Shown here in pieces: positions 1-8,048 of a stretch of 64,000 nt of DNA. Each line of letters starts with the position of its first letter. The first letter of the stretch is position 1. The stretch lies in contig NZ_FNNV01000022.1 in assembly GCF_900106745.1 (NCBI RefSeq), positions 1 to 64,000 on the forward strand, read 5' to 3'. A program made the translations under genes and the position numbers. The stretch comes from Paenibacillus sp. CF384. GTDB lineage: Bacteria; Bacillota; Bacilli; Paenibacillales; Paenibacillaceae. The notes below the pieces were generated by a model. It saw only the letters and a list, made by a program, of their open reading frames with translations, was not told the origin of the DNA and did no database searches.

Positions 1-147
1 ACTAGATCTTCTATGGAAACGAACTCGTAATTCTGTTGTTTATCCCGATTTGAACGTAGCATTTTACAACACCATCCGTTTGTTATTTGTTACTTGTATT
101 ATACTATATTAACGCGGTGTCGTGTTAAATTATGAGGATATAACAAA

Positions 148-200
148 GGCTGTCGAGACTTTCTCGACAGCCTGAGCAGCCCGAGAGGGCTGCTTTTATT
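148..200. terminator. Tandem hairpins, probable bidirectional terminator
   Basis: Two adjacent inverted repeats. One has arms GGCTGTCGAG/CTCGACAGCC (148-172), the other AGCAGCCC/GGGCTGCT (175-194), followed by a T-rich run on the plus strand. They lie just past the stop of the minus-strand gene at 266-559 and may also end a gene lying to the left of the window. The first 147 bases hold no gene I can support. Confidence 0.7.
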
Positions 201-265
201 TAAGTTGACTTCCCATCGCGGTCCGCTTGATAATCGAGGTACAGATGGAAATAACTAGGACGAGG

Positions 266-559
266 TTAGTCCTTGGAGGGCAGATGCTGCTTGAGTGAAA
301 CTATCTTCGTGGCCAGCTCTTTGGCTAAATCGGCTTGCTTGCGCGTGCTTGTCTTGATCTCTTCATTAAGCTTATTCTGGCGAGACAGCTTGCTGTTGAG
401 ATCACTGGCGGATTGACTTAGTTTCATGTCGCGCTGCAGCTGCTTAATCTTGGCCTGCGCCTTGTCCGCTTTGGCTTTCTCTTGCGGGATCTTGCTCTCT
501 ATTTCAGCAATTTCGCGTTGCAAACGATCGACAATTGCTTTGGTGAAATTAATGGACAT
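266..559 (-). CDS. Small coiled-coil protein of unknown function
   Basis: Not assigned to a named family. It is about 97 residues, almost wholly charged and helical, with heptad-like Leu/Ile spacing, many Lys, Glu and Gln and no Cys, so it should form a long coiled coil in the cytoplasm. It has no signal peptide or membrane segment. The frame also opens at a GTG at 568. I prefer the ATG at 559 because GAGG lies 8 bases before it on the minus strand, while the GTG overlaps that same motif. It is a single gene pointing away from the zinc-ribbon gene at 662, so the roughly 100 bases between them should hold divergent promoters. It could be a structural or chaperone-like helper, but nothing in the sequence says which. 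Confidence 0.6.
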   Translation of the reverse strand: MSINFTKAIVDRLQREIAEIESKIPQEKAKADKAQAKIKQLQRDMKLSQSASDLNSKLSRQNKLNEEIKTSTRKQADLAKELATKIVSLKQHLPSKD

Positions 560-661
560 GTCGGGCACCTCATACTCGTTTAGTGTAGCTAAGTCCTCAT
601 TTTACTATAGATGCTCCGGTTATGCGAGGAATGGAAGCCGAGGATTAGAGGAGGTCGCGGA

Positions 662-799
662 ATGCAGGAGCTTGTCGGGCAATGCGAGCAATGTAAGAAG
701 GAGATTTTCTGCAAGGATGGGTTTCTGGAAGGTTTGATTTTGGATGATGGGAAGCTGGTTTGCTTGGACTGTTCCAATCAGGAAGAGAAGGAGCGATGA
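662..799 (+). CDS. Small zinc-ribbon protein
   Basis: A 45-residue protein with two cysteine pairs, CEQC near residue 8 and CLDC near residue 36, plus an extra Cys (IFC). This is the spacing of a small zinc ribbon. The frame is open from 611, but the ATG at 662 is preceded by AGAGGAGG seven bases upstream, so I take it as the start. The VOC gene begins 6 bases after the stop, so the two are probably co-transcribed. It is likely a cytoplasmic zinc-binding protein. No function can be given, since small zinc ribbons occur in nucleic-acid-binding and redox proteins alike. Confidence 0.6.
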   Translation: MQELVGQCEQCKKEIFCKDGFLEGLILDDGKLVCLDCSNQEEKER

Positions 800-805
800 T
801 AGAAA

Positions 806-1177
806 ATGTCGATTCAATTGAGGAGCACGTATCTTACCATTCCGGTAAGCAGCTTCGCCCAATCCACCCAGTGGTATGGTGAACATCTGGGATTTCGCGT
901 GGTGAAAGAGGATCCATTCTATATCGAATTAGTGAATGAGTCGGGTATTCGCATTCTTTTCCAGAAATATGAGCACAGCCTCAACTCGCATTTCGTTTAC
1001 CCGGATGGCGCGCTTCAGTCCTCGTATGGGTTTATGGTAGACGACGCGGAGGCTGCTTATCATGCGTTTATTGAACGAGGGATTAAGGTCGGTGAGCTCT
1101 TCATCTATCAAGGCAAATCGTTCTCGTTCTATGATCCGGATGGCAATTTTATTGAAATATGGAGCCCAGTGCAATAA
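806..1177 (+). CDS. VOC (glyoxalase/bleomycin-resistance fold) protein
   Basis: A 123-residue single-domain protein of the vicinal oxygen chelate fold. The two beta-alpha-beta-beta-beta units can be recognised from the opening LTIPVSSFAQSTQWYGEHLG, the usual first strand and helix, and from the closing FYDPDGNFIEIW, which carries the conserved metal-ligand Glu of the second unit. The first-strand His found in true glyoxalases is absent, so metal binding or catalysis cannot be assumed. Members bind or isomerise small electrophiles, degrade aromatic compounds or sequester antibiotics, and the substrate here is unknown. It sits between the zinc-ribbon gene and an AraC regulator 22 bases downstream, probably in one transcript. 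Confidence 0.85.
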   Translation: MSIQLRSTYLTIPVSSFAQSTQWYGEHLGFRVVKEDPFYIELVNESGIRILFQKYEHSLNSHFVYPDGALQSSYGFMVDDAEAAYHAFIERGIKVGELFIYQGKSFSFYDPDGNFIEIWSPVQ

Positions 1178-1199
1178 CAGTTGAAGGAGGTCATCAGCG

Positions 1200-1976
1200 T
1201 TGATCAAGCTTCATAGCTGTTATGCGAAGGATTTTCACGGGAAATGGGAGATGGGCAAAAGCCCCACGCAGTTTCACATCCTGCTCGTCGTGACGAAAGG
1301 GAAAATTATCTATTACGTCAATGATGAATCCGTCTTGCTGCAGAAGGGAGATGTCCTCTTCATGCCGGCCGGCACGGTGCGCGGGGGGATATCGATGAGT
1401 GAAGAGCATCAGCGGTATGCCACGCATTTTACGCTGGACGATAATGATCGATTGCTGCTGCCGCTTCTCGCGGAGAATCGTTATTGCAAGACAACCATAA
1501 GCGGGTTTGAATATTTTAAGCAGCGGTTCATGTTACTGAAGCATCACTGGCTCATGAGAGGGCCGTATTCGGAACCGACATGCTATGCGATTCTGCTGGA
1601 GCTGCTTAGCATTATCAATTATGAGCGCGACAAGTGGAAGCTTCCGGCGAAGAAGATTGAGATGACGGAGGATATCAAAACCTATCTGCTCGATCATTAT
1701 AAGGAGTCGGTTTCGCTGGATGATTTGGCGCATTTGACGGGGAGGACGCCGAATCATGTTTCGCATCTGTTCAAGTCGGTCACGGGATTGTCGCCGATTG
1801 ACTATTTGCATCATGTCCGGATCGTAAAGGCGAAGGAGTTGATGATTGATAAAATGATGTCGATCAGCGAAATCGCGGAGGAGACGGGATTTTGCGATCA
1901 GGCGTATTTTAACCGGGTGTTCAAGAAAGTGACGGGCTGCTCGCCTACGGCATTTATGAAGGGCAGGACGGGATGA
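1200..1976 (+). CDS. AraC-family transcriptional regulator (cupin sensor)
   Basis: A 258-residue regulator. The first 100 or so residues form a cupin-like ligand-binding fold (QFHILLVVTKGKIIYYVND, then KGDVLFMPAGT). The last 100 hold the double helix-turn-helix of the AraC family (SLDDLAHLTGRTPNHVSHLFK, then SISEIAEETGFCDQAYFNRVFKKVTG). It starts at a TTG with GAAGGAGG nine bases upstream. The PhyH gene begins 145 bases downstream on the same strand, with a palindrome just before it (2077-2105), so the likely role is to control that dioxygenase in response to a small molecule, often a sugar in this family. The ligand is inferred only from family habit. Confidence 0.9.
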   Translation: MIKLHSCYAKDFHGKWEMGKSPTQFHILLVVTKGKIIYYVNDESVLLQKGDVLFMPAGTVRGGISMSEEHQRYATHFTLDDNDRLLLPLLAENRYCKTTISGFEYFKQRFMLLKHHWLMRGPYSEPTCYAILLELLSIINYERDKWKLPAKKIEMTEDIKTYLLDHYKESVSLDDLAHLTGRTPNHVSHLFKSVTGLSPIDYLHHVRIVKAKELMIDKMMSISEIAEETGFCDQAYFNRVFKKVTGCSPTAFMKGRTG

Positions 1977-2076
1977 ACGGATTCGTAGTGGTAGTTGTGG
2001 TAGCGCTATCATGATAATCGTTGAATCGTCCAAAAGAAAGCGGGATCGTTACTCGAAAGCAGCCAGCAAACCAACT

Positions 2077-2105
2077 ATGATTGAGAAAGGTTGATTATCA
2101 ATCAT
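2077..2105 (+). promoter_or_regulatory. Inverted repeat before the PhyH gene
   Basis: ATGATTG at 2077-2083 pairs with CAATCAT at 2099-2105. A shorter palindrome, TGATTATCAATCA, lies inside its right half. It abuts the ribosome binding site of the PhyH gene and could be an AraC-type operator or a leader hairpin that masks that site. Confidence 0.45.
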
Positions 2106-2121
2106 ACGGAGGGGATTACGC

Positions 2122-2955
2122 GTGGATCCATCGTGCTTGCAGTATGCGTTGACCGAAGAAGAACGGAAGCAGTTTAACGAATTGGGCTATCTGGTTGTCG
2201 AGAATGCGCTCTCGCCGGAGCAGGTTGCGGAGCTGACTACAGAATTTGACCGTATTTATGAAGATAAGCTGAGCGGCGGGCATGACCCGAGTACGGCATT
2301 GTTTTATCCAAATTTCATCCCGGATCACAGTTCGTTTCTTAATCTTGTGGATTACGATAAAGTGCTGCCCAAAGTATGGGATATCCTCGGCTGGAACATA
2401 TACTTATACCATGCGCATATGATTGCGACTCCTCCGTCTGGGAAGCCGAAGAGTGATGCGACGTTCGGCTGGCACCAAGACAGCGGGCGCGTCAATATGG
2501 AGATGGAGTCGCATCCGCGTCCACGTTTATCGCTGAAGGTGGCGTATTTCCTCTCCGATGTGTCGGAGCCGGATCGGGGCAACTTCTGGGTGGTGCCGGG
2601 CAGTCACCTGAAGGACAACTTGGAAATGCCGGCTGATCGGCAAGGCCAGCCGGAAGGCGCGATTCCGGTATGCGTGAAACCGGGTTCGGCTGTCTTCTTC
2701 GATCGCCGCACATGGCATGCCGGTTCGCCGAACTGGTCGGACTACACGCGCAAAGTGTTGTTCTACGGTTATGGCTATCGTTGGATTCGCACGAAGGACG
2801 ACATGACTGTGCAGCATCTGTGGGAGAGCTCCGACCCGATTCGGAGGCAGCTGCTTGGCGCGAGCGTGAATTGCAACGGCCACTACAGTCCGACGGACGA
2901 GGATGTGCCGCTGCGCGGCTGGCTGAAGGAGCATCAGCCGGAGCTGGTGCGGTAG
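2122..2955 (+). CDS. Phytanoyl-CoA dioxygenase (PhyH) family oxygenase
   Basis: A 277-residue Fe(II)/2-oxoglutarate-dependent oxygenase. The iron-binding triad can be placed: His118 and Asp120 in GWHQDSG, and His199 in TWHAGSPN. A conserved Arg follows for 2-oxoglutarate (YTRKVLFYGYGYRW). The N-terminal LTEEERKQFNELGYLVVENAL is the usual opening helix and strand of the family. Start is a GTG with ACGGAGGGG upstream. Bacterial members hydroxylate small molecules or lipid-like substrates, and the substrate here is unknown. It follows an AraC gene, an arrangement echoed at 19.8-21.6 kb. It ends at a strong terminator, so it is the last gene of its unit. Confidence 0.9.
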   Translation: MDPSCLQYALTEEERKQFNELGYLVVENALSPEQVAELTTEFDRIYEDKLSGGHDPSTALFYPNFIPDHSSFLNLVDYDKVLPKVWDILGWNIYLYHAHMIATPPSGKPKSDATFGWHQDSGRVNMEMESHPRPRLSLKVAYFLSDVSEPDRGNFWVVPGSHLKDNLEMPADRQGQPEGAIPVCVKPGSAVFFDRRTWHAGSPNWSDYTRKVLFYGYGYRWIRTKDDMTVQHLWESSDPIRRQLLGASVNCNGHYSPTDEDVPLRGWLKEHQPELVR

Positions 2956-2968
2956 TAGAATGGTATTG

Positions 2969-2996
2969 AAGGCTGCCGATTGGCAGCCTTTTTTTA
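2969..2996 (+). terminator. Rho-independent terminator of the PhyH gene
   Basis: Stem AAGGCTGCC/GGCAGCCTT followed by a run of T. Confidence 0.9.
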
Positions 2997-3012
2997 TTTT
3001 ATTATATTGAGG

Positions 3013-3365
3013 TGAGCATGTGTCGCTCTAGGAGCAACACATGCGCGAGATTGCTGGATTTGTGGCGCAAGAGTTGCTCTGGGAGCAACACATGCTCGGG
3101 AATGCTGGATTTGTGGGGCAAGAGTTGCTCTGGGAGCAACACATGAGTGAGGAAAGCCGAATTTGTGGGAAAGAGTTGCTCTGGAGCAACACATGCGTGA
3201 GGATTGCCGGGTTTTCGGCGCAAGAAGCGAACGAGGAGGTCTACATGAGCGGAAAGTCTAGATTTTTGGCGCAAGAAGCGAACGTAGAGGTCTACATGAG
3301 CGAGAATGCTGGGTTTCCGCCGCAAGAAGCGCATGTAGAGATCTACATCCGCCGAGATACCTGGA
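3013..3365. repeat. 51-bp tandem repeat array, about seven units
   Basis: This fills the space between the convergent PhyH and response-regulator genes. Seven degenerate units follow each other at 51 bp (one is 50 bp), each ending in a GGCGCAA-like string and starting GAGTTGCTC or GAAGCGAAC. The first four carry the palindrome GTTGCTCTGGGAGCAAC. The last three carry GTAGAGGTCTAC, or close variants, at the same place in the unit. Because 51 is a multiple of three, both strands stay open through the array as 17-residue repeats, but I see no convincing gene there. Confidence 0.85.
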
Positions 3366-3391
3366 GTTCCGCCGCCTCGCCGCCAACCCAA

Positions 3392-5146
3392 CTATTCCAT
3401 CCCATACTGCCGCTTGCGGAACTCGCTTGGCGTGCAGTCCATCAGCTTCTTGAACACTTTGCTGAAGTACTTCTCATCTTGGAAGCCTGACATTTCGGCG
3501 ACTTGGGTGATTTTCAGATGGGCGCTGGCTAGCAGGATCTTTGCCCGATTAATGCGGCATGCGGTGATGAAATCCGAGACGTTCTGGTTCAGCTCTTGCT
3601 TGAATTTGCGAGAAATGTACTCGCGGCTGAGATGGAATTTGTCCGAGATGCTCTGCAGCGTCAAGTCTTCGTGAGCGAACTTCTCGATATGGGCGGCGAT
3701 GTCGCGAATTGTGCTGCCGCGCTCGTTGACCGCGTTTAGCCGTGCACCGATCTCGCAGGCCTCGCGGAAGAAGGCTTCTTTCCATGCCGCATACAGGAAG
3801 GCGCCGCCCGTATCTACAGGCAAGGAACGGCTGCTATCCCCGGCATACGTGTTACCCACGCCTTCGACATTGCGGCCGCCCTCCCAGATCGCAGCGGCGA
3901 GCTGGAATTCCCGTTGCCAGAGCAGCAGATTCTCCGGCGTAAGCCGGTTTCTCTGATCGAGAGCATCGAACCATAGCTGCAGCGCACGGCGGATGTTTTC
4001 CGGACTGCCGCTTTGCACGGCGTAACGCACACGCTCCTCGTAGGAGCTGAAGAACAGCGCCGGCTCCGTAACAGAAGCCGAAGCCGCGCCACCTTCAAAG
4101 CAGTGAATGCATTTCCCCGTCTGAAGCAGGTTACGCTGCATCAGTGCAGTCCGCGCTTGCCGGTAGGAAGCGGTAAGTCCGGATGGGAAGGCAACCGGCA
4201 GCCCGACGCCTATGGCAAGTCGCGCCTTCAAGGCAACGAACAAGGCATCGTTGCACTCCACGAGCAGTCCGGGCACATCCACCGTGCCGTCCCAGAAGAG
4301 TAGAACGATCTCCTGCTCAGATCCGGCATGGTGGCGGAAAGCATGACCCGCGCCGCGCTCACGCAGCATCTCGTTCACGATATTAGCGACTGCATAGGCG
4401 AAGAGATCCCGGCCTGAGGAGCCGAACTTCTCCGCTACGGCAAGCGGGGTAGAGCTTAGCTCCACAATGGCAGTCCGAATCAGGGTCTGGGATACAGCCG
4501 AAGTCGCAGTCGCAGCGTCCTCCCCAGTCCTGTCTACGCCATCAGTCCGGCAACCAGCCGTAATTCCTCCACCGCCTTCAATCCGGCCACCAGCCGCAAT
4601 TCCTCCGCCTCCGTCGGCCTCATAAGCCATTCCAAACGGCTTCATCGCCAGCGCGAACTCCTGCGCGGAACCGTTCCCCTTCATTAGCGCAGCCAACAGC
4701 TGCTCCGTATAGAGCGGCTTCAGCTGATTCAGCTCGATATCTTGCCCGCGTGCGCGCGAACGGCTCGCATCCTCGCTGCGCCAACTGTTTACCGCCCGCT
4801 CAACCGCACTCGTCAGCTGATCCGCATCGATAGGCTTCAATATATAATCCATGCCCCCGAATTTCACGGCTGTTCGGACAAAATCAAACGTATCATGCCC
4901 GCTGATGACGATGATTTTGCTATCCGGCGCATGCTCCGCCATCCACTCCATCAGCTTGTCGCCGCCCATCATCGGCATCATCATATCCGTAAATACAAGC
5001 GCGGGCCGCTCTGCTTGAATCATTGCCATTCCCGTCGTGCCATCATCGGCCTCCAGCACCGTCTCAATGCCAAATTGCTGCCAGGGTACAAGCAGCCGGA
5101 TCGCCTCGCGAACATGCCGTTCGTCATCTACAATGAGTGCTTTCAT
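3392..5146 (-). CDS. YesN-type response regulator with AraC-type DNA-binding domain
   Basis: 584 residues. The receiver domain spans residues 1-120, with acidic pair D7-D8, phosphoacceptor Asp54 (VFTDMMMP) and the conserved Lys in LKPIDADQL. A long middle region follows, then a C-terminal AraC double helix-turn-helix in the last 100 residues (DLTLQSISDKFHLSREYISRKFK, then KITQVAEMSGFQDEKYFSKVFKKLMD). Around residues 175-215 is a glycine-rich stretch made of two imperfect copies of the same coding repeat, probably a flexible linker. The start codon overlaps the stop of the sensor kinase gene as ATGA, so the two are translationally coupled. Its likely target is the divergent sugar ABC operon that starts at 7150. 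Confidence 0.93.
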   Translation of the reverse strand: MKALIVDDERHVREAIRLLVPWQQFGIETVLEADDGTTGMAMIQAERPALVFTDMMMPMMGGDKLMEWMAEHAPDSKIIVISGHDTFDFVRTAVKFGGMDYILKPIDADQLTSAVERAVNSWRSEDASRSRARGQDIELNQLKPLYTEQLLAALMKGNGSAQEFALAMKPFGMAYEADGGGGIAAGGRIEGGGGITAGCRTDGVDRTGEDAATATSAVSQTLIRTAIVELSSTPLAVAEKFGSSGRDLFAYAVANIVNEMLRERGAGHAFRHHAGSEQEIVLLFWDGTVDVPGLLVECNDALFVALKARLAIGVGLPVAFPSGLTASYRQARTALMQRNLLQTGKCIHCFEGGAASASVTEPALFFSSYEERVRYAVQSGSPENIRRALQLWFDALDQRNRLTPENLLLWQREFQLAAAIWEGGRNVEGVGNTYAGDSSRSLPVDTGGAFLYAAWKEAFFREACEIGARLNAVNERGSTIRDIAAHIEKFAHEDLTLQSISDKFHLSREYISRKFKQELNQNVSDFITACRINRAKILLASAHLKITQVAEMSGFQDEKYFSKVFKKLMDCTPSEFRKRQYGME

Positions 5147-6987
5147 CTTGTGTGATCCTCCATTGCATGCGGAATATGTAGCGTTACCGAAAACCCATGC
5201 GGGTGCAAATGCTGAATACTGAGCGCGGCGTCCTGTTTAAAGTAAAGTCTCAGACGGAACAATACGTTCCGCAGCCCGATTGCCAGCCCTTCTTCCTCTT
5301 CATCTTCGAGCTCATCATCACGCATTAGAAGCCGATTAAGCTCCGCCATACGTGCAGCAGATATCCCTTTTCCATTGTCCGATACCACGATCGTGAGTGC
5401 CCCGTCATCGCCAAGCGAACTGGCAATAACGAGCTTCGCCGGCTGCTCCGACGGCAAGAAACCGTGCTTGAAGAAGTTCTCCACCAGCGGCTGCAGGATC
5501 ATCTTCGGCAGCCTTATGCTGCGAGTACGCTCGTCGATCATCAGAATGATATCGAGCGAGGAGTCGAAGCGCTCTTTTTGCAAATCGAGGTAAGCCTGCA
5601 CGTAATCCAGCTCCCGGCTCAGCTCCACCCCAACATCTGCCATGTCCATTTGATAACGCATCATCTTCCCAAGTGAGGTCACAAGCTGATATACTTTCTT
5701 GTTGCCATGCTGCAGCGCAACGGTCCCGACGGATTGCAGCGCATTATAGAGAAAGTGCGGGTTCACCTGTGCCTGCAGCGCTTTGAGCTGAATGGTTTTG
5801 TTGGCAAGCTCAAGCCGGTACTCCTTCAGGATCAAATTGTTAATCGTCTGCATCATCGACCGGAATCGCTTGGCTAACAGCCCGATTTCATCATTGCTCT
5901 GGATATCGATCTGGACGTTCAAATTCCCGGAATCAATCTTATTGACATAACCGATCAGCGCGAGCAGCGGCTTCGTGAAGCGATAAGAGATGAGCAGCAG
6001 GGCAATGACCGCAATAGCCAGGAAGGCCGCGCCGACCCAGGTATTTATTAAAGCGGTTTCATTCGCAGTCGCGTACAGATGGCTGTTAGGCGTTTGCTTG
6101 ATCAGGTACCAATTCATGTAGTTGGTTTTCACCTGCTGGTAGAAGATCATCCCGGAGAACGCATGCCCATCCCAGTCAAAATGCCCCGTCTTCGTAGAGG
6201 CACTCCGAACAGACTTAAACCATTCCGTATCCAGCCGCTTTCCAATTTGAGCTTCATCGGAGGAGATTAAGACGCCGCCATCGGCATCAACCAGATAGAA
6301 ATGCTCATGTCCGGCATCGTACAACTGACGATTCAAATCACTCAGCACGCTCGTCTTCACATCAATCGTAAGCTCCGCCAACTGCACATCGCTAGGGGCC
6401 AAGAAGATCGGACGATGAAGGGTGAAGACTTGTTCTTCCTTCACGGGAGACTTGATCGATAACCCGTAATTGTGGCTCAAATGCGTTGGTTCGATATAGG
6501 TTTTGGATGCCATCGCGATAGATCCATTCTGATGTTTGCCGACTTTGATGTCGTCATTCCATAGTAGGTAGCTCGTATTCTGACCTGCTACATAGAGTCT
6601 GATTTTATAAAATTCCTGCACGCTTTGATAGATATTATAGAGATGATCCTTGAGCAAATTCCGGTTCTGGATGACATCGCTGATTTGATTAGGGAACACT
6701 TCGTTCTCCATATTGTGCTCCAAAATATAGTAGAGTGAGCGGGGGACATTCATCGAATTGTAGACAGCAAGCGACTTCTGGTTGATATTGTTCATATAGT
6801 TGACGATATTCGTTCCACCGAGCGCGAGCAGTCGGTTGTTCTTCGATATGGCCTCTTTCGTAATGGAAGACTTCGTCTGGTGATACGAGATTGCGATGGA
6901 AGCTGCGATCGGCAGTATGGTGGCGATTAAGAAGAGTGTCATCATCTTTTTGCGGATTGTCGTGTTTTTGAACAAGGATGTAGTCAA
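5143..6987 (-). CDS. YesM-type sensor histidine kinase
   Basis: About 614 residues. There is an N-terminal membrane segment (MMTLFLIATILPIAASIAIS), a large extracytoplasmic sensor region of roughly 260 residues, a second membrane segment (AAFLAIAVIALLLISYRF) and a HAMP linker. The His-kinase domain has its phosphoacceptor His near residue 410 in QVNPHFLYN, and the ATP-binding domain has the N and G boxes (LVENFFKHG, VSDNGKGI). The frame is open to 7056, but a good minus-strand promoter lies inside that extension and GGGAGG sits 7 bases before a TTG at 6987, so I take 6987 as the start. It forms a pair with the overlapping YesN-type regulator and probably senses the sugar carried by the adjacent transporter. 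Confidence 0.92.
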   Translation of the reverse strand: MTTSLFKNTTIRKKMMTLFLIATILPIAASIAISYHQTKSSITKEAISKNNRLLALGGTNIVNYMNNINQKSLAVYNSMNVPRSLYYILEHNMENEVFPNQISDVIQNRNLLKDHLYNIYQSVQEFYKIRLYVAGQNTSYLLWNDDIKVGKHQNGSIAMASKTYIEPTHLSHNYGLSIKSPVKEEQVFTLHRPIFLAPSDVQLAELTIDVKTSVLSDLNRQLYDAGHEHFYLVDADGGVLISSDEAQIGKRLDTEWFKSVRSASTKTGHFDWDGHAFSGMIFYQQVKTNYMNWYLIKQTPNSHLYATANETALINTWVGAAFLAIAVIALLLISYRFTKPLLALIGYVNKIDSGNLNVQIDIQSNDEIGLLAKRFRSMMQTINNLILKEYRLELANKTIQLKALQAQVNPHFLYNALQSVGTVALQHGNKKVYQLVTSLGKMMRYQMDMADVGVELSRELDYVQAYLDLQKERFDSSLDIILMIDERTRSIRLPKMILQPLVENFFKHGFLPSEQPAKLVIASSLGDDGALTIVVSDNGKGISAARMAELNRLLMRDDELEDEEEEGLAIGLRNVLFRLRLYFKQDAALSIQHLHPHGFSVTLHIPHAMEDHTR

Positions 6988-7026
6988 AGGATGGCCTCCC
7001 GAATCGATGGGGTGGATTTTGGTATA

Positions 7027-7056
7027 AACATACGCTATGAATTGTGAGTTGGTCAA
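7027..7056 (-). promoter_or_regulatory. Promoter of the sensor kinase/regulator operon
   Basis: On the minus strand TTGACC (7051-7056) and TATGTT (7027-7032) are 18 bases apart, about 40 bases upstream of the preferred TTG start of the kinase. A plus-strand TATACT at 7112-7117 may be the -10 element of the divergent transporter operon. Confidence 0.5.
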
Positions 7057-7149
7057 TATATTCCACCATGAAGTTCACGATCGTCTGTCGATTGCGGTTA
7101 TCGAGAGCCGCTATACTGAGGTACGAGGGTTAAGAAAGGGGACATCTAG

Positions 7150-8046
7150 GTGCAGAGCGTGAATCGCAAAATCAAATGGCATGAATGGCTGCAGCAAACC
7201 GTATTTGTCGGACCGGGACTTCTGATATTTCTGCTGATCGTCGCGGTACCGTTCTTTATGGGTTTCTATTATACGTTTACGGAGTGGGACGGGCTGGATC
7301 TGAACCATGCGAAATGGGTCGGCTTCGAGAATATTCATCGCATCTTCACGGACGATGAACGGTTCTGGACCGCTTTCTGGTTTACGGCGAGATTTACAAT
7401 CGCGGCGGTTCTGCTGACGAATGTGATGTCGCTATTGTTGGCCATGCTGCTTACGCGCAATCTGAAGAGCCGAAACGTGCTTCGCACGATCTTCTTCCTG
7501 CCGAATGTCATCGGCGGCTTGCTGCTTGGCTACATTTGGTACTTTATCTATGTGCGCGGGTTCGCGGCTGTCGGGGAAGCGACGGGGCTGGAATTCTTCA
7601 ATCTTCCTTGGCTCGGTACGCCGACTACAGCGTTCTGGGGCATCGTTAATGTGTTCGTGTGGCAGACAGCTGGCTACATGATGATCATCTACATAGCAGC
7701 GATTATCGGGATTCCGAAGGATTTGACGGAAGCAGCACGTATAGACGGCGCTAACCCGTGGCAGATTTTCCGCTCGATCACCGTTCCGCTCATTATGCCG
7801 GCCATTACGATTTGTCTGTTCCTGACGACATCGAATGCATTCCGGATGTTCGATCTGAATTTGTCCTTGACTGCCGGCGGACCGGGTTATGCATCCGAGT
7901 CGATCGCACTCAACATTTATCGTGAGGCGCTTACGAATAATCGGTACGGACTAGGCACGGCCAAAGCGATGATCTTCTTCTTCGCGGTCGCGCTGATTAC
8001 GGTCACGCAGGTTTGGTTCACCAAGAAGAAAGAGGTGGAAGCGTAA
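7150..8046 (+). CDS. Carbohydrate ABC transporter permease (MalF/MsmF type)
   Basis: 298 residues with about six membrane helices, the first at residues 17-42 (TVFVGPGLLIFLLIVAVPFF). The binding-protein-dependent transport signature is EAARIDGANPWQIFRSITVPLI near residues 195-215, where the coupling helix meets the ATPase. Start is a GTG with AAAGGGG eight bases upstream. It is the first gene of an operon with a second permease three bases downstream, then a binding lipoprotein. No ATPase is encoded here, so the system must borrow a shared MsmX-type ATPase, as is usual in this group. It is divergent from the YesM/YesN pair that probably controls it. Confidence 0.93.
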   Translation: MQSVNRKIKWHEWLQQTVFVGPGLLIFLLIVAVPFFMGFYYTFTEWDGLDLNHAKWVGFENIHRIFTDDERFWTAFWFTARFTIAAVLLTNVMSLLLAMLLTRNLKSRNVLRTIFFLPNVIGGLLLGYIWYFIYVRGFAAVGEATGLEFFNLPWLGTPTTAFWGIVNVFVWQTAGYMMIIYIAAIIGIPKDLTEAARIDGANPWQIFRSITVPLIMPAITICLFLTTSNAFRMFDLNLSLTAGGPGYASESIALNIYREALTNNRYGLGTAKAMIFFFAVALITVTQVWFTKKKEVEA

Positions 8047-8048
8047 CG

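Noticed and set aside
3002-3490. Open frames on both strands through the 51-bp array (17-residue repeats)
   Set aside because: The frames exist because the unit length is a multiple of three. One runs on into the antisense of the response regulator gene, and the other starts at a TTG with no good ribosome binding site.
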